Positions 38,994-49,269 of a stretch of DNA of 64,000 nt are shown piece by piece (position 1 is the stretch's first letter; the number at the start of each line of letters is the position of its first letter). Source of the stretch: Heterotrichella gracilis. Taxonomy: Eukaryota > Sar > Xanthophyceae > Tribonematales > Xanthonemataceae. The stretch covers positions 44,655 through 108,654 of the forward strand of contig JAULBX010009880.1 in NCBI GenBank assembly GCA_032358255.1, written 5' to 3'. The position numbers and the translations under genes were made by a program. Under the pieces are notes generated by a model that saw only the letters and a program-made list of their open reading frames with translations, did no database searches and was not told the DNA's origin.

Positions 38994-41900
38994 TTATTCT
39001 AAGATCAGTTTCTGAATCACTTTTGTTTCACCACTCGTCAGCTCAATAAAATAAAGTCCTTTGGCCTGTCCTTCTAGATCTATGTCGCAGGAAGTATGAA
39101 GGTCGGTCTTAGTCAGGATCAACTGGCCTAAATTGGAGTAAACTTTCAGATCAAACTTCACAGACGGAAAGCTTATATGCACTTTATTCTGAGTAGGGTT
39201 AGGGTAAATAACAAGACCCGAATTTAGGCTGTGATTATTTAAGCCGGTTGCACTGCTTACGCAAATACTGGCAGAACTTGCACAAGCATTGGCATCACTT
39301 ATATTTACCGTGTAACAACCCGGTAATAATTCAATGGCAATTGGGCCATTTCCACCTGTTGGTGTCCAGGTGTATGAATACGGAGCTGTGCCCCCTGTCA
39401 TATTAACCGAGATGGCACCATTGGAACAGGTGCTGCAAGCAGCATTGGTTACCGCCAATGTTGGCTGAAGGGCAGATGGTGATCCGATTGAAAATACAGA
39501 AGATGATTGGCAGCCGGCACTATTAGTGGTATAAAGCGTGTACAAGCCCGGACATAAGGAGTTGCATGGTAATACGCTGCAATTTGAATTGCTGATACTA
39601 TAGGTATAAGGTGCTGCTCCTCCGCTGGTAACAGCGTTGAGAATGCCATTGCAGGAGTTGGCACACGAAGCATTTGAACTGGATAGAACAGATAATGGGG
39701 CTTGTGCTACCAACAACGAACTTACCGTATTTCCTGTGCAGGCACCTGTTGCTCCTGTCACTGAATAATTCGCACTCACACTTGGACTGACCACAATACT
39801 GGATGAAGTTGAACCATTGCTCCATGAGTAGGTAGTGGCTCCGCTGGCTGTTAAAGTCGCCGAGTTACCCGAACAAATGGATGTTGGTGTAGAAACGACT
39901 AGGACAGAGATGGAAGATGCGCCTACGATTACACTAACGGTTTCCGTTTTGCTGCAACCTGGGTTAGTGCCAATAACGGAATATGTGGTAGTACTGCTTG
40001 GACTTACCTGTGTTGTTCCGGCCGTTGAACCGGTTGACCAGGAATATGTGCTGGCACCGCTTACACTAAGGGTAACAGTTGCGCCTGCACAAACAGTTCC
40101 CGAAGGATTTGAGCTGATGGAGAGGGTAGGAGTAGGGACAACACTCACCGTTGTTACACTGCTGCTGGTGCAATAGCCATTGCTGGCAATGACAGTATAG
40201 GCGGTACTCACACTTGGACTTACAACAACTACTGCCCCTGTAGCACCGGTGTTCCAACTGTAAGTGCTAGCACCACTTGCTGTGATGGTTGAACTTTCAT
40301 TAGCACATTTAGCTGATGGATTGCTGCTTAAACTAACACTTATCTGAGGAACAACTACTACCAATGTTGTCTTAGTATCACTACAGCCTGCAACTGTTCC
40401 GGTAACGCTGTAACTTGTGTTGACACTTGGGCTTACAGAAATAGAACTATTCGTAGAACTGTTGCTCCATAAATAACTGCTAGCACCGCTGGCCGTTAAT
40501 ACAGCAGAACTTCCAATACAAATGGTTTGGCTGTTGACGCTGACTGTAGGATTAGGATTCACATTGGCAGTGTATAATCCTTGAGAAGAACATATTCCGC
40601 TGGTTCCAACAACTGTATAAATTGTATTTACTAATGGACTTACCACAACACTCGAATTTGTTCCAATCACTCCGGTGCTTGAATACCAGATATATGAATT
40701 AGCACCATTAGCAGAAATAGTTAAGGAGTTTCCACTACAAACAGAAGCACTGGCAGAACTTACGGTTGGATTGGCTGCCACGGTGATAGTTCTGGTGATA
40801 CTGGCAGTAGAGGTGCCATTTACTCCAAACATACTGAGTGTATAAGTTCCGGGATTGGCAAAAGAAACGGCAGGACTGCTAGCCGTTGATGAAGCGGGTG
40901 AACCGCCTTGAAAATTCCAGGTGTAGTTGGCGGCACTTAAACTGGTATTAGAAAAGGTGATGTTTGATCCGGCACACACCGAGGCAGAATGACTGACACT
41001 GAGCGTTGGATTTGGAAATACCAAATTGATATTATCTAAATAAATTGGCTGACCATAATGACCCCGATTTAAAAAACTGAATTGAACATTTGCTTGTCCC
41101 GCAGTGGAAGCCGAGACATCGATGCTATCTCTTCGCCATTGTGAACTGGTCGGTGTAAAAAATCCGGTCATGTCAGAACGTGTAGATAAACTGGTACCTC
41201 CCACGGTATAAATATTCGTCCAGCTCGTGCCACAATTGGCTGAAGCCTTTACCTGAAGCGTATCAGAAAACGTGGCATTATAACGGGCATAGGCCACATC
41301 AAATCGTAATCGGGCAGTAGCCACATTGCTGAAATCAAATTTCGGACTTCGCATTTCATCATATTCCAAAGGAGCATTGTAAACGTAGTTATTAAACATG
41401 GCACAGGCCGAGCTCGTGCCAAATCCTCCGGTAGTGGTCACACGTTCCCAATAAATAGCATCGTTATAAATGTTATTGGCTACCCAGTTGCTTGGCAGAA
41501 AAGGAGTAGATTGAAAGCCTTCCGAAAAAGGAAAACTTGATGGACCGCTGACTGTCACATAAGATAATTTTGTTTTGGTATTATTACCATTGGCATTGGT
41601 AACAGTAAGTGAAACAGAATATGTTCCTGCTGTACTCCATTGCACGCTAGGGTTTGAAGAGGTGGATGTTGCGGGAGTTCCTCCTTGAAATACCCAACTC
41701 CAACTGGTAGGTGAGTACAAAGAACTGTCGATAAATGGAATGGAAGTATTTGGACAAGTGGAAGGCAAGAAGGCATAAAAATTAGCCACAGGAGGTAAAG
41801 CAGAGTAGGTTGCTGCACAATTCATGGCGGCAAAGGCTTCTATTCTTCCAGCACCTAATTGACTGCCGGAAACAAATCCTGAGTTTCCGCCAATGGTGTA

Positions 41901-43160
41901 AATATTAACGGCGGTAGATGAAATACAATTCAACACATCGGTGCGAGTCATGTAAGGACTTTTAGACAGCATGAGTGCAGCCAATCCGGCCACTAATGGC
42001 GTGGCCATGGAAGTGCCGTTTTTAGTGATGTATACCGGTGTAGCGGTTGGTGTGTATGGTACCGTGCTTAAAATATTGTCTCCTGGAGCACAGATATCTA
42101 CCCAGGTTCCGTAATTAGAATACGATGATTTAATGTTGGAAGGATTTACTGCGGCAACACAGTATACGTTAGTATAGGCTCCGGGATAATTTTGTGTGGA
42201 AGTATTTGCGTTACCGGCTGAGGCAAAAACAATGGATCCTCTGTTCCAGGCGTAAGTTATAACAGATTGTTCCGTGCTGCTTGCTCCCGCACTTCCCCAG
42301 GAGCAGGAAATGATCTTAGCCTTGGCCTTCACGGCATAGATTATGCCTTCATATCCAAAATCAACACTGGATGGACCGCTGTTATCAAAAGAGGTCTTTA
42401 CCGGAATGATTTTGATGTTCCAGCCGATGGAGCCAATACCAACCGAATTATTATTCACGGCACCGGCAATGCCTGCGCAGTGCGTTCCATGGTCCTGAGC
42501 CAGATCGGTAGAGGTAGTTACCCCATCCATGTTGGCCACATCGTATCCGTTTATATCATCTATGTATCCGTTACCATCATCATCCACGCCTAAGCTGCCG
42601 GAAGCTTCCAGGGCATTGGTATAGGTGTTGGCAGCCAGATCGGCATGTGTCCACATCACTGCATTATCAACTATGGCAACGGTAATATTTGAACTGCCAT
42701 TAAACACATTCCAGGCATTTTGAGCATTGATCTGGTTTAAATGGGTAGAACCCGAGGCGGTGGCAAAGAGCGGGTCGTTAGGTACCGCATCGATTTTATT
42801 CAAACTCACTTTTTCTGCATATTCCACACCTTGTTTTCTGCTTAATTCGGCGATAAGTGTTTCTACCAGATTGATCTGCGAAAATTCGATGCGTAAAATG
42901 TAAGGTAAAACAGCATCATCACTCGCCTGATAGAAGGGCTTGCAAACCTTGGTAACGCCATATTTGGTGATGATCTCCGATAAAAAATCCAATTTAGAAA
43001 GTGGAATATTTCGCGGGTTTTCAGAGGAAAGAGATTTAAGATATCCCGGCGCAAATTTGACATAAATCTTTCCGTCATTATAATTGGAATAAACTGTTTG
43101 TGCCTGATTGCTGATAAAAAGGACAAAAAAGAAAAACAAAGAAAAAACAACTTTTTTCAT
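38994..43160 (-). CDS. Large T9SS-exported subtilisin-like protease with PKD and Ig-like repeats
   Basis: 1388 residues. The signal peptide (1-21) and a short pro-region lead to an S8 domain (about 130-450) with NITVAIVDNAVMWTHADL (Asp), DHGTHCAGIAGAV (His) and NGTSMATPLVAGLAALM (Ser), all intact. Then follow a PKD repeat, a carbohydrate-binding-like jelly-roll (about 540-710, FPFSEGFQSTPFLPSNW onward), another PKD, about six Ig-like repeats of 75 residues with 'TLTASGASTYSWS.GS...S..VSPS..T.YSV.G', two SprB-like repeats and a C-terminal sorting domain (about 1320-1388, IYPNPTQNKV ... GLYFIELTSG). It is secreted for extracellular proteolysis or adhesion. Several long antisense frames over the repeats are artefacts. 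Confidence 0.9.
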   Translation of the reverse strand: MKKVVFSLFFFFVLFISNQAQTVYSNYNDGKIYVKFAPGYLKSLSSENPRNIPLSKLDFLSEIITKYGVTKVCKPFYQASDDAVLPYILRIEFSQINLVETLIAELSRKQGVEYAEKVSLNKIDAVPNDPLFATASGSTHLNQINAQNAWNVFNGSSNITVAIVDNAVMWTHADLAANTYTNALEASGSLGVDDDGNGYIDDINGYDVANMDGVTTSTDLAQDHGTHCAGIAGAVNNNSVGIGSIGWNIKIIPVKTSFDNSGPSSVDFGYEGIIYAVKAKAKIISCSWGSAGASSTEQSVITYAWNRGSIVFASAGNANTSTQNYPGAYTNVYCVAAVNPSNIKSSYSNYGTWVDICAPGDNILSTVPYTPTATPVYITKNGTSMATPLVAGLAALMLSKSPYMTRTDVLNCISSTAVNIYTIGGNSGFVSGSQLGAGRIEAFAAMNCAATYSALPPVANFYAFLPSTCPNTSIPFIDSSLYSPTSWSWVFQGGTPATSTSSNPSVQWSTAGTYSVSLTVTNANGNNTKTKLSYVTVSGPSSFPFSEGFQSTPFLPSNWVANNIYNDAIYWERVTTTGGFGTSSACAMFNNYVYNAPLEYDEMRSPKFDFSNVATARLRFDVAYARYNATFSDTLQVKASANCGTSWTNIYTVGGTSLSTRSDMTGFFTPTSSQWRRDSIDVSASTAGQANVQFSFLNRGHYGQPIYLDNINLVFPNPTLSVSHSASVCAGSNITFSNTSLSAANYTWNFQGGSPASSTASSPAVSFANPGTYTLSMFGVNGTSTASITRTITVAANPTVSSASASVCSGNSLTISANGANSYIWYSSTGVIGTNSSVVVSPLVNTIYTVVGTSGICSSQGLYTANVNPNPTVSVNSQTICIGSSAVLTASGASSYLWSNSSTNSSISVSPSVNTSYSVTGTVAGCSDTKTTLVVVVPQISVSLSSNPSAKCANESSTITASGASTYSWNTGATGAVVVVSPSVSTAYTVIASNGYCTSSSVTTVSVVPTPTLSISSNPSGTVCAGATVTLSVSGASTYSWSTGSTAGTTQVSPSSTTTYSVIGTNPGCSKTETVSVIVGASSISVLVVSTPTSICSGNSATLTASGATTYSWSNGSTSSSIVVSPSVSANYSVTGATGACTGNTVSSLLVAQAPLSVLSSSNASCANSCNGILNAVTSGGAAPYTYSISNSNCSVLPCNSLCPGLYTLYTTNSAGCQSSSVFSIGSPSALQPTLAVTNAACSTCSNGAISVNMTGGTAPYSYTWTPTGGNGPIAIELLPGCYTVNISDANACASSASICVSSATGLNNHSLNSGLVIYPNPTQNKVHISFPSVKFDLKVYSNLGQLILTKTDLHTSCDIDLEGQAKGLYFIELTSGETKVIQKLILE

Positions 43161-43363
43161 TCAGATAAAATATATTTCACATAAATATAGTGAATTGTCA
43201 CCTATCCAAAAAACGCCCAACTCATTCAAAAGGGCCTTTTACTCACCAATTTTGTGTGGCTTTATCTAATTTTGGCGGTCATTTCCTTTTGCACTGCCCG
43301 AAAATAATTATATTTAACAGCAATTAGTTGTTTGAAGCCAAAGCGTTTAAACACAAATAGTTT

Positions 43364-44302
43364 ATGAACCGAATAGCAGTTATTGATTGTGGAACGAATA
43401 CATTTAATCTGCTTATTGTGGAGCGGTTGAAGGGCACTAGGTATACTAAACTATTTCAGACCCGTTTGGCCGTTAAACTTGGTGAACTGAGTATTAATAA
43501 AGGTTTTATTGAAGAGTCAGCCTTAAAAAGAGGCATAGAAGCTATTGGGGTTTATAAAGAATATTGCCGGCAATATGAGGTGAATCACATTCTGGCCTTT
43601 GCCACTTCTGCCATCAGAGATGCTAAAAACGGGAACGATTTTGTCAGCGAGGTTTTAGATCGCTTTGCCATTACGGTTCAAGTAATAGATGGTAATCGGG
43701 AAGCCGAACTCATCTATTTTGGAAATAAAGAAGCAGTAGCATTATCCAATCAGCCTTCTTTAATTATGGACATTGGTGGCGGCAGCAATGAATTTATTAT
43801 TGCGAACAAAGAACAGATCTTCTGGAAGGGGAGTTTTAATATTGGTGCGGCCCGAATTCTGGAAAAATTTAAATTTTCCGATCCCGAACTTGAATCGGAG
43901 ATAGACACATTGACTCACTATTTGCGCGATCAGTTGCAATCACTTACTCAAGCAGTAAAAGTTCATCAACCTGTTGAACTTATTGGGTCTTCAGGGGCCT
44001 TTGATACGTTTATCGAAATGATTCACGGTGAATTGAACGGAGAACCTTTAATTTCTGAACAAACAGAATACGCCATCGATTTGGCTAACTATCAAATTAT
44101 TTCCCGCAAACTCAAAGGATCAACGCTCTCCGAACGGAAAACAATGAAAGGGCTTGTACCAATGCGTGTCGACATGATCGTGATTTCCTGTATCATGATC
44201 GACATGATTCTGAAAACATATCAGCTCAACAAAATAAGAGTTTCTACCTATTCATTAAAGGAAGGAGCTCTCTTAGAATATTTAAGTAATTTTAAAAAAT
44301 AA
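43364..44302 (+). CDS. Ppx/GppA-family phosphatase
   Basis: 312 residues in the ASKHA fold. IAVIDCGTNTFNLLI (about 3-17) is the first phosphate-binding loop; LIMDIGGGSNEFII (about 133-146) the second. These enzymes remove phosphate from polyphosphate or hydrolyse pppGpp. At 312 residues it lacks the C-terminal HD domain of longer Ppx forms, which is common in Bacteroidota. It starts 13 bases before the regulator gene's ATG at 44316 and the two are likely co-transcribed. Family firm; substrate between polyphosphate and pppGpp not decided. Confidence 0.9.
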   Translation: MNRIAVIDCGTNTFNLLIVERLKGTRYTKLFQTRLAVKLGELSINKGFIEESALKRGIEAIGVYKEYCRQYEVNHILAFATSAIRDAKNGNDFVSEVLDRFAITVQVIDGNREAELIYFGNKEAVALSNQPSLIMDIGGGSNEFIIANKEQIFWKGSFNIGAARILEKFKFSDPELESEIDTLTHYLRDQLQSLTQAVKVHQPVELIGSSGAFDTFIEMIHGELNGEPLISEQTEYAIDLANYQIISRKLKGSTLSERKTMKGLVPMRVDMIVISCIMIDMILKTYQLNKIRVSTYSLKEGALLEYLSNFKK

Positions 44303-44315
44303 AAAAGAAGGTTTT

Positions 44316-45467
44316 ATGGCTAAAGTATTGATCATAGATGATGAGAAAGCGATCAGGCGTTCAATAAAAGAAATTCTCGAATTTGAAAAGCATACAGTGG
44401 AAGAGGCGGAAGACGGGCAGATGGGACTAAACATGGCACTCAAAAATAATTATGACATTATTTTAAGTGATATCAAAATGCCCAAATTAGATGGCATTGA
44501 TCTCTTACAAAAACTACAGGAAAATCAGTTAAGCAGTGCCATCATCATGATGAGTGGCCACGGTAATATTGAAACTGCTGTTGATGCGGTAAAAAAGGGT
44601 GCTTACGATTATTTAGCCAAACCCATTGATCTCAACAGACTCTTGGTTTCTATCAGAAACGCACATGAGAAAAGTGAATTGCTGACTGAAACAAAGGTCC
44701 TAAAGAAAAAGATCACCAAGAGTGTGGATATGATTGGCCAATCAAAAGCGATTAGTGCCATTAAAGAGATGATCGAAAAAGTGGCCCCCACAGAGGCTAA
44801 GGTACTTATAACGGGCAGTAACGGAAGTGGGAAGGAATTAGTGGCTAAATGGCTGCATGAAAAAAGTCAACGTGCTAACGGTCCGCTCATTGAAGTGAAC
44901 TGTGCGGCTATTCCGGCCGACTTAATTGAAAGTGAACTGTTTGGTCATGAAAAGGGATCGTTTACCAGTGCCGTGGCACAGCGTAAAGGAAAATTTGAAC
45001 TGGCCGAAGGGGGAACTTTATTTTTGGATGAGATTGGTGATATGAGTTTAAGCGCTCAGGCCAAAGTATTAAGAGCCTTGCAGGAAAATAAAATAACCCG
45101 CGTGGGAGGTGATAAAGAAATTAAGGTGAATGTGCGGGTTGTGGCTGCAACGAACAAAGACCTGGAAAAGGAAATTGAGAAAGAAAATTTCAGACGAGAT
45201 CTATTTCATCGCCTGGCTGTTATTCTCATTCATGTACCATCTTTAGACGAGCGCAAAGAGGATATTCCTTTACTCGCCAATTATTTTTTAGATCTTATTT
45301 GTGAAGAAATGGGGACAGCTAAAAAAGTCATTAGTTCCGATGCTTTGAAGGCCCTTCAGGAAAAGTCGTGGCCGGGTAACATTCGCGAATTCAGAAACGT
45401 GATTGAACGTTTAATTATTTTGGGAGAAAAAGAAATCACCGCAAAAGATGTGAAACAATTCGGATAA
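44316..45467 (+). CDS. NtrC-family sigma-54-type response regulator without HTH domain
   Basis: 383 residues. The receiver domain (1-120) has the phospho-acceptor Asp 52 in IILSDIKMP. The AAA+ sigma-54 activator domain (about 138-370) has a Walker A of GSNGSGKE (167-174) and GTLFLDEIGDMS as Walker B. The sigma-54-contact loop, GAFTGA in most members, reads GSFTSA at 214-219. The protein ends after the AAA+ domain (EKEITAKDVKQFG), with no Fis-type helix-turn-helix. It may act without binding DNA itself. It follows the Ppx/GppA gene on the same strand. Family firm; the altered loop and missing DNA-binding domain are visible. Confidence 0.9.
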   Translation: MAKVLIIDDEKAIRRSIKEILEFEKHTVEEAEDGQMGLNMALKNNYDIILSDIKMPKLDGIDLLQKLQENQLSSAIIMMSGHGNIETAVDAVKKGAYDYLAKPIDLNRLLVSIRNAHEKSELLTETKVLKKKITKSVDMIGQSKAISAIKEMIEKVAPTEAKVLITGSNGSGKELVAKWLHEKSQRANGPLIEVNCAAIPADLIESELFGHEKGSFTSAVAQRKGKFELAEGGTLFLDEIGDMSLSAQAKVLRALQENKITRVGGDKEIKVNVRVVAATNKDLEKEIEKENFRRDLFHRLAVILIHVPSLDERKEDIPLLANYFLDLICEEMGTAKKVISSDALKALQEKSWPGNIREFRNVIERLIILGEKEITAKDVKQFG

Positions 45468-45917
45468 CAGAGCATGAACCCGAAATATATGCGGATTTGT
45501 AAAACCGGCTTGCTTTAATTGATTAGGCAGACACTAATTACACGAATTACACGAATGCTAGACTGCTAACAAGACTTAAAAAAAGAATGGATTGTTAGCC
45601 TTAATAATGAAGATACGAATTACGCGAATCTTCAATTACAAAAATGACAGATAGAGAGTGAAATCCAAAACGTTATATTTTTAGTCACTATCTTTGCTGT
45701 TAATTCTTGCTCCCGAAAGCTTTCGGGATCATGTCTTGTTTTATAATTCCATTCTTCTTGTTATGACCTTTAAAATTCTAAAACCATTATAATGAATAAC
45801 GATTGATTGAACTGATTAGCTTCTTGAGTGTTTATACTTCCTGTAAATTTATGAAATCAAAAAGCCCCTCTGCAAATGCAAAGGGGCCTTTCTTATAACA
45901 GAACTAACCTAAATCGT
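45468..45917. other. Gene-free gap with palindrome and terminator
   Basis: About 450 bases between convergent genes. It holds degenerate repeats (ACACGAATTACACGAAT near 45540-45625), the 18-bp perfect palindrome TCCCGAAAGCTTTCGGGA at 45711-45728, a common short repeat of Bacteroidota, and the terminator at 45856-45890. No gene seen. Confidence 0.6.
45856..45890 (-). terminator. Terminator of the PorE-like gene
   Basis: GCCCCT / AGGGGC stem, followed by five T on the minus strand, 28 bases after the stop codon at 45918. Confidence 0.65.
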
Positions 45918-48158
45918 TTAGTTGATCGGTTTTCCCATAAAGTCAACCATAATTAAATCTTCTAAGGTATAACGCTTGCCATCTACAAAAGCTACGATCC
46001 ACGCATCTTTCTGACCTTTTGCAATGGCTTTTTGACGGTGCGACTCCGCTGCTTTTAAGGTTGTAAATTCATTTTGAGTGAAACGAGTAATGCCATCAGG
46101 ATAAGGAGCTGAATCAATGTTACCTAATGATTTTAAGTTGCTGCCTTTGTAATTTTCAGGATTTTTATACGCACCTACTTGCACTTTAAATTCAAGATTT
46201 GAAGCACAATAATTTCCGGCAACAGATAATAATTGTCGGTAATTAGCTCCATCATTTAGGGACTTGCCTTTTAAATTACTGAAGTCCGGTAAATTACTGT
46301 TACATGGTCCATTCTTTGCCGCAGCCACTGTTTCATTGCTTGTTTTACCGGTTTCTGTTTTCTTCGGTTCTTCTTTCACAACCGGAGGGGTAACTACCGG
46401 TTCTTCTTTTACCGGCTCGTTTTTAATGGGTGGTTCGTTTTGAGGTTCCATGGCAACAATCGGATCAACCGGTGCTACAGGCGCTGCTTTTTTAGGAGGA
46501 TCAACTTTTACAACGGTTACTACTCCTGCTCTTTTTGGTGGTGTAGAAGCTGCTGCATAAGCTGTTGTGTATAAATAAAAATCTTTGTTTTGTTCTAAAT
46601 AACCGCCAATGTTCTCTACGTCAAGATCTTCTTCTACATAATCAAATCCTTCAGCAGAAACCTTGATACGGTAAACAAAACCAGGACTTAGCGCCATCAA
46701 GTATTTACCTGTTTTGTTATTCGCGGTAAATGGTCCAATGTTTTCTTTTTGTGCTGTTTTAATGACTTCGATCTTCGCTTCTATTGGTTTATCATCGCCA
46801 AACACGGTTCCTTTAATTAAGGCCACAATTGGTTTTTCACCTAAAATTCCCGGAGTTACCATATAAATATCTTGTTCCCCTAATCCACCGGAGCCTGTTC
46901 TGTTACTACTAAAATATCCTTTATCTCCTTTTGAATTAATAACGTAGTAACTGTCATCTTCTGTGGTGTTTAATGGAATACCCATGCTTTTTGGTTTTGT
47001 CCATTCATTTCCTTCTTTTAAAGCAAACATAATATCGTAACCACCTATACTCTGATGTCCTTTTGAACTAAAAAACAAAGTGATGCCATCGGGGTGAATA
47101 AATGGAGCGTCATCATCATACGGTGTGTTAATGTTTGGTCCCATATTAACAGCCGGACCCCAATCACCATCGATGTTCTCACTTACCCAAATATCTCTTC
47201 CGCCAAGACCTTCCGGACGTTCACTCGAAAAATATAAATACTTTCCATCTGCTGAAATGGAACAAGAACCTTCCCAATAATCCACAGAGTTGATGTTTTG
47301 ATTTAAGGCGATGGGAGCGGTGAATTCATTTCCAACCAATTTACTCACCATGATATCACCCGGATTCACGTTATTACTAATAAAGGTGAATAAACTTTGT
47401 CCACTTGGTGAAATACCAATAGCAGCATCGTTACCATTGGTGTTAAGGGTTTTCATGGGTACTGGTTTTGTCCAGCTGGTGCCATTTGTATCGCGAACAC
47501 TCATAAAAATATCAGAAGTAAAGACACCATTGATAGGATCAGATTGCAGAGCGTTGTTTAGTTTTCCGCCGGTACTTTTATTTCCAACATAGGTATAGAT
47601 CATCATCGATTCATCGGCAGTAATAATTGGAACCCCTTCTAGTTCTATAGTATTAATAGGACCTCCAATGTTTTTAATATCGGCGAATATTTTATTTTGC
47701 ATGAGGTACTTTCCGTTTTCACAATTAATGATGGTTAGTTTAACATCTTCTAATAGGGCGGCATCCTCTTTTTTGGTACTCTTAGCTAACACATCTACTA
47801 ATGGCGTAAGGGTGGTAATAGCCTCATCAAACTTATAATTACGATGATAGGCCTTTCCTAAATAAACCTCTACTTCCAGGGTCTTATAACGCGCCTTCAT
47901 GTCCTTGAAAATTTCAATGGCACGGGCCTTTTTCTCTGCATAATTCAAACAACAGATCCCAAGCTTAAATTCATAATCAATTTCCTGCGGATAACGCGAA
48001 TGCAGCTTATCAAAGATCTCGTAAGCCTTTACATATTGGTGCGTGTTGAGAGCATCATAACCCTGATCTTCTAAAGTTGATCTGGATTGAGCGTTTACCT
48101 GTGTTGCAAGCATAAATAGTATGATTGCCGCGAAGTAATTAAGCGTTTTTTTAGCCAT
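45918..48158 (-). CDS. PorE-like TPR/beta-propeller protein with SPOR-like C-terminus
   Basis: 746 residues from ATG 48158 (signal peptide about 1-24, ending VNAQS). TPR-like helices (about 30-160) lead into PD40/WD40-like propeller repeats (about 165-445, with YLYFSSERPEGLGGRDIWVS, TLFFSSKGHQSIGGYDIMF and GYFSSNRTGSGGLGEQDIYM), a carboxypeptidase-regulatory-like beta domain (about 450-535), a Pro/Lys-rich linker, and a C-terminal domain of about 80 residues with FKVQVGAYKNPENYKGSNL that resembles a SPOR domain. PorE and related T9SS/gliding proteins share the TPR-propeller-CRD order but usually end in OmpA; here the peptidoglycan-binding end seems to be SPOR. A role at the outer membrane or cell wall is likely. 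Confidence 0.8.
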   Translation of the reverse strand: MAKKTLNYFAAIILFMLATQVNAQSRSTLEDQGYDALNTHQYVKAYEIFDKLHSRYPQEIDYEFKLGICCLNYAEKKARAIEIFKDMKARYKTLEVEVYLGKAYHRNYKFDEAITTLTPLVDVLAKSTKKEDAALLEDVKLTIINCENGKYLMQNKIFADIKNIGGPINTIELEGVPIITADESMMIYTYVGNKSTGGKLNNALQSDPINGVFTSDIFMSVRDTNGTSWTKPVPMKTLNTNGNDAAIGISPSGQSLFTFISNNVNPGDIMVSKLVGNEFTAPIALNQNINSVDYWEGSCSISADGKYLYFSSERPEGLGGRDIWVSENIDGDWGPAVNMGPNINTPYDDDAPFIHPDGITLFFSSKGHQSIGGYDIMFALKEGNEWTKPKSMGIPLNTTEDDSYYVINSKGDKGYFSSNRTGSGGLGEQDIYMVTPGILGEKPIVALIKGTVFGDDKPIEAKIEVIKTAQKENIGPFTANNKTGKYLMALSPGFVYRIKVSAEGFDYVEEDLDVENIGGYLEQNKDFYLYTTAYAAASTPPKRAGVVTVVKVDPPKKAAPVAPVDPIVAMEPQNEPPIKNEPVKEEPVVTPPVVKEEPKKTETGKTSNETVAAAKNGPCNSNLPDFSNLKGKSLNDGANYRQLLSVAGNYCASNLEFKVQVGAYKNPENYKGSNLKSLGNIDSAPYPDGITRFTQNEFTTLKAAESHRQKAIAKGQKDAWIVAFVDGKRYTLEDLIMVDFMGKPIN

Positions 48159-48339
48159 GACGTTAAGAGTATAATTCATAAGTTTAAAATTTGCAAATAA
48201 TCTGAGTCAAAAGAGTGTATGAGTCACAAACTTATTAAGATACCATTGTTTAATACCTGAAAAGGAATGATTCGTGGGTGATTTTTGGTAATTAAGCGAT
48301 GAATTTAGGAGAGTTGAAGAGGAATTGATCGTCATGACT

Positions 48340-48650
48340 TGAGAAACAAGAAGCAAGAGACAAGAAACAAGAGGCAAGAACCAAGAGGCAGGAGAAAAGA
48401 ATCAAGAGACGAGAAACAAGAGGCAAGAAATAGCCAAGATCATTTGAACAATTTTGAACCTTGAAGAATACTCAACCATTTGAACCATTTAAGGCATGTA
48501 AGGGCATTTAAGAAAAAAAGAACCACATAAGCTACATAAGGGCACATAAGAATTTAACTACTTGAACCATTTTGAACTACTTGAACCCTTTGAACAATTT
48601 TGAACCACTTTGAACCCTTTGAACCACTTTGAACTTTTACTGGAACCTGA
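48340..48650. repeat. Degenerate simple-sequence region (ACAAGA and TTGAAC units)
   Basis: About 100 bases of imperfect ACAAGAGGC / ACAAGAAAC units are followed by some 190 bases of TTTGAACC, ACTTTGAAC and GGGCAYTTAAGA units. A similar stretch lies at 59,207-59,400. No gene is present between the two flanking minus-strand genes. Confidence 0.75.
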
Positions 48651-48657
48651 AATAGTA

Positions 48658-49269
48658 TTACCAGCTGCAATTACACGGCGGACTAAAATAAATAGTCGTC
48701 TCCGGCAACATGGCCTGAATACGATCCTGATGCACTTGTGGGATAAGAATATTTCTCAGGTCCATCACCTGTAGTTTTTTTAATTTTTCCATCGACTCGG
48801 GAAAATAATCCAAATTATTACTCCACAGATCGGCCACTTCTAAGTTTTCCAGATCTCCGAAACTATACGGGATCACTTCCAGCTCATTCTGATTCACATT
48901 TAAATGCCGCAAATTTTTTAACTGTCCAATGTTTTTTGGCAAGGTTTTTAAACCGGTTCTACTCACGATCAAATATTGAAGATCTTTAAAAATAACAATG
49001 GAATCAGGTAGTTCTTTGAGATCGTTTTTGCTGAGATCGAGGTATTGTAAATTTTTTAATTGGTAAATTTCTTTTGGAAAAGTACTGTATTTCTTTTTTC
49101 GTAAGCTAAGTTTGATCACGTTGTCCGGATTCAGAAGGGCTTCTTTTAGATCGGTATATTCCTGATAAGTAGCCAGGGTCACCGAATCCAGCAAATGTTC
49201 ATTTTGGGCATGCATAGTATGACTGCCAATGAAAGATAGTACAAAAATTATAAGAAAAGTTCTGATCAT
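48658..49269 (-). CDS. Leucine-rich-repeat secreted protein
   Basis: 203 residues from ATG 49269, which overlaps the RibF stop (ATGA). A signal peptide (about 1-22, FLIIFVLSFIGSHTMHAQ) precedes four to five leucine-rich repeats of 23 residues (LKNLQYLDLSKNDLKELPDS, LKNLRHLNVNQNELEVIPYS, LENLEVADLWSNNLDYFPES). The C-terminus ends CNCSW. These repeats form a curved binding surface. It is probably a periplasmic or surface protein. No sorting domain is present. Confidence 0.85.
   Translation of the reverse strand: MIRTFLIIFVLSFIGSHTMHAQNEHLLDSVTLATYQEYTDLKEALLNPDNVIKLSLRKKKYSTFPKEIYQLKNLQYLDLSKNDLKELPDSIVIFKDLQYLIVSRTGLKTLPKNIGQLKNLRHLNVNQNELEVIPYSFGDLENLEVADLWSNNLDYFPESMEKLKKLQVMDLRNILIPQVHQDRIQAMLPETTIYFSPPCNCSW

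Noticed and set aside
39449-42593. Antisense and alternative-frame open frames within the large subtilisin-like gene
   Set aside because: They lie in Ser/Thr-rich repeats, where long shadow frames are common. The sense frame has clear domains throughout.
48340-48650. CRISPR array
   Set aside because: Units are short, degenerate and without constant-length spacers; no cas genes are present in the window.
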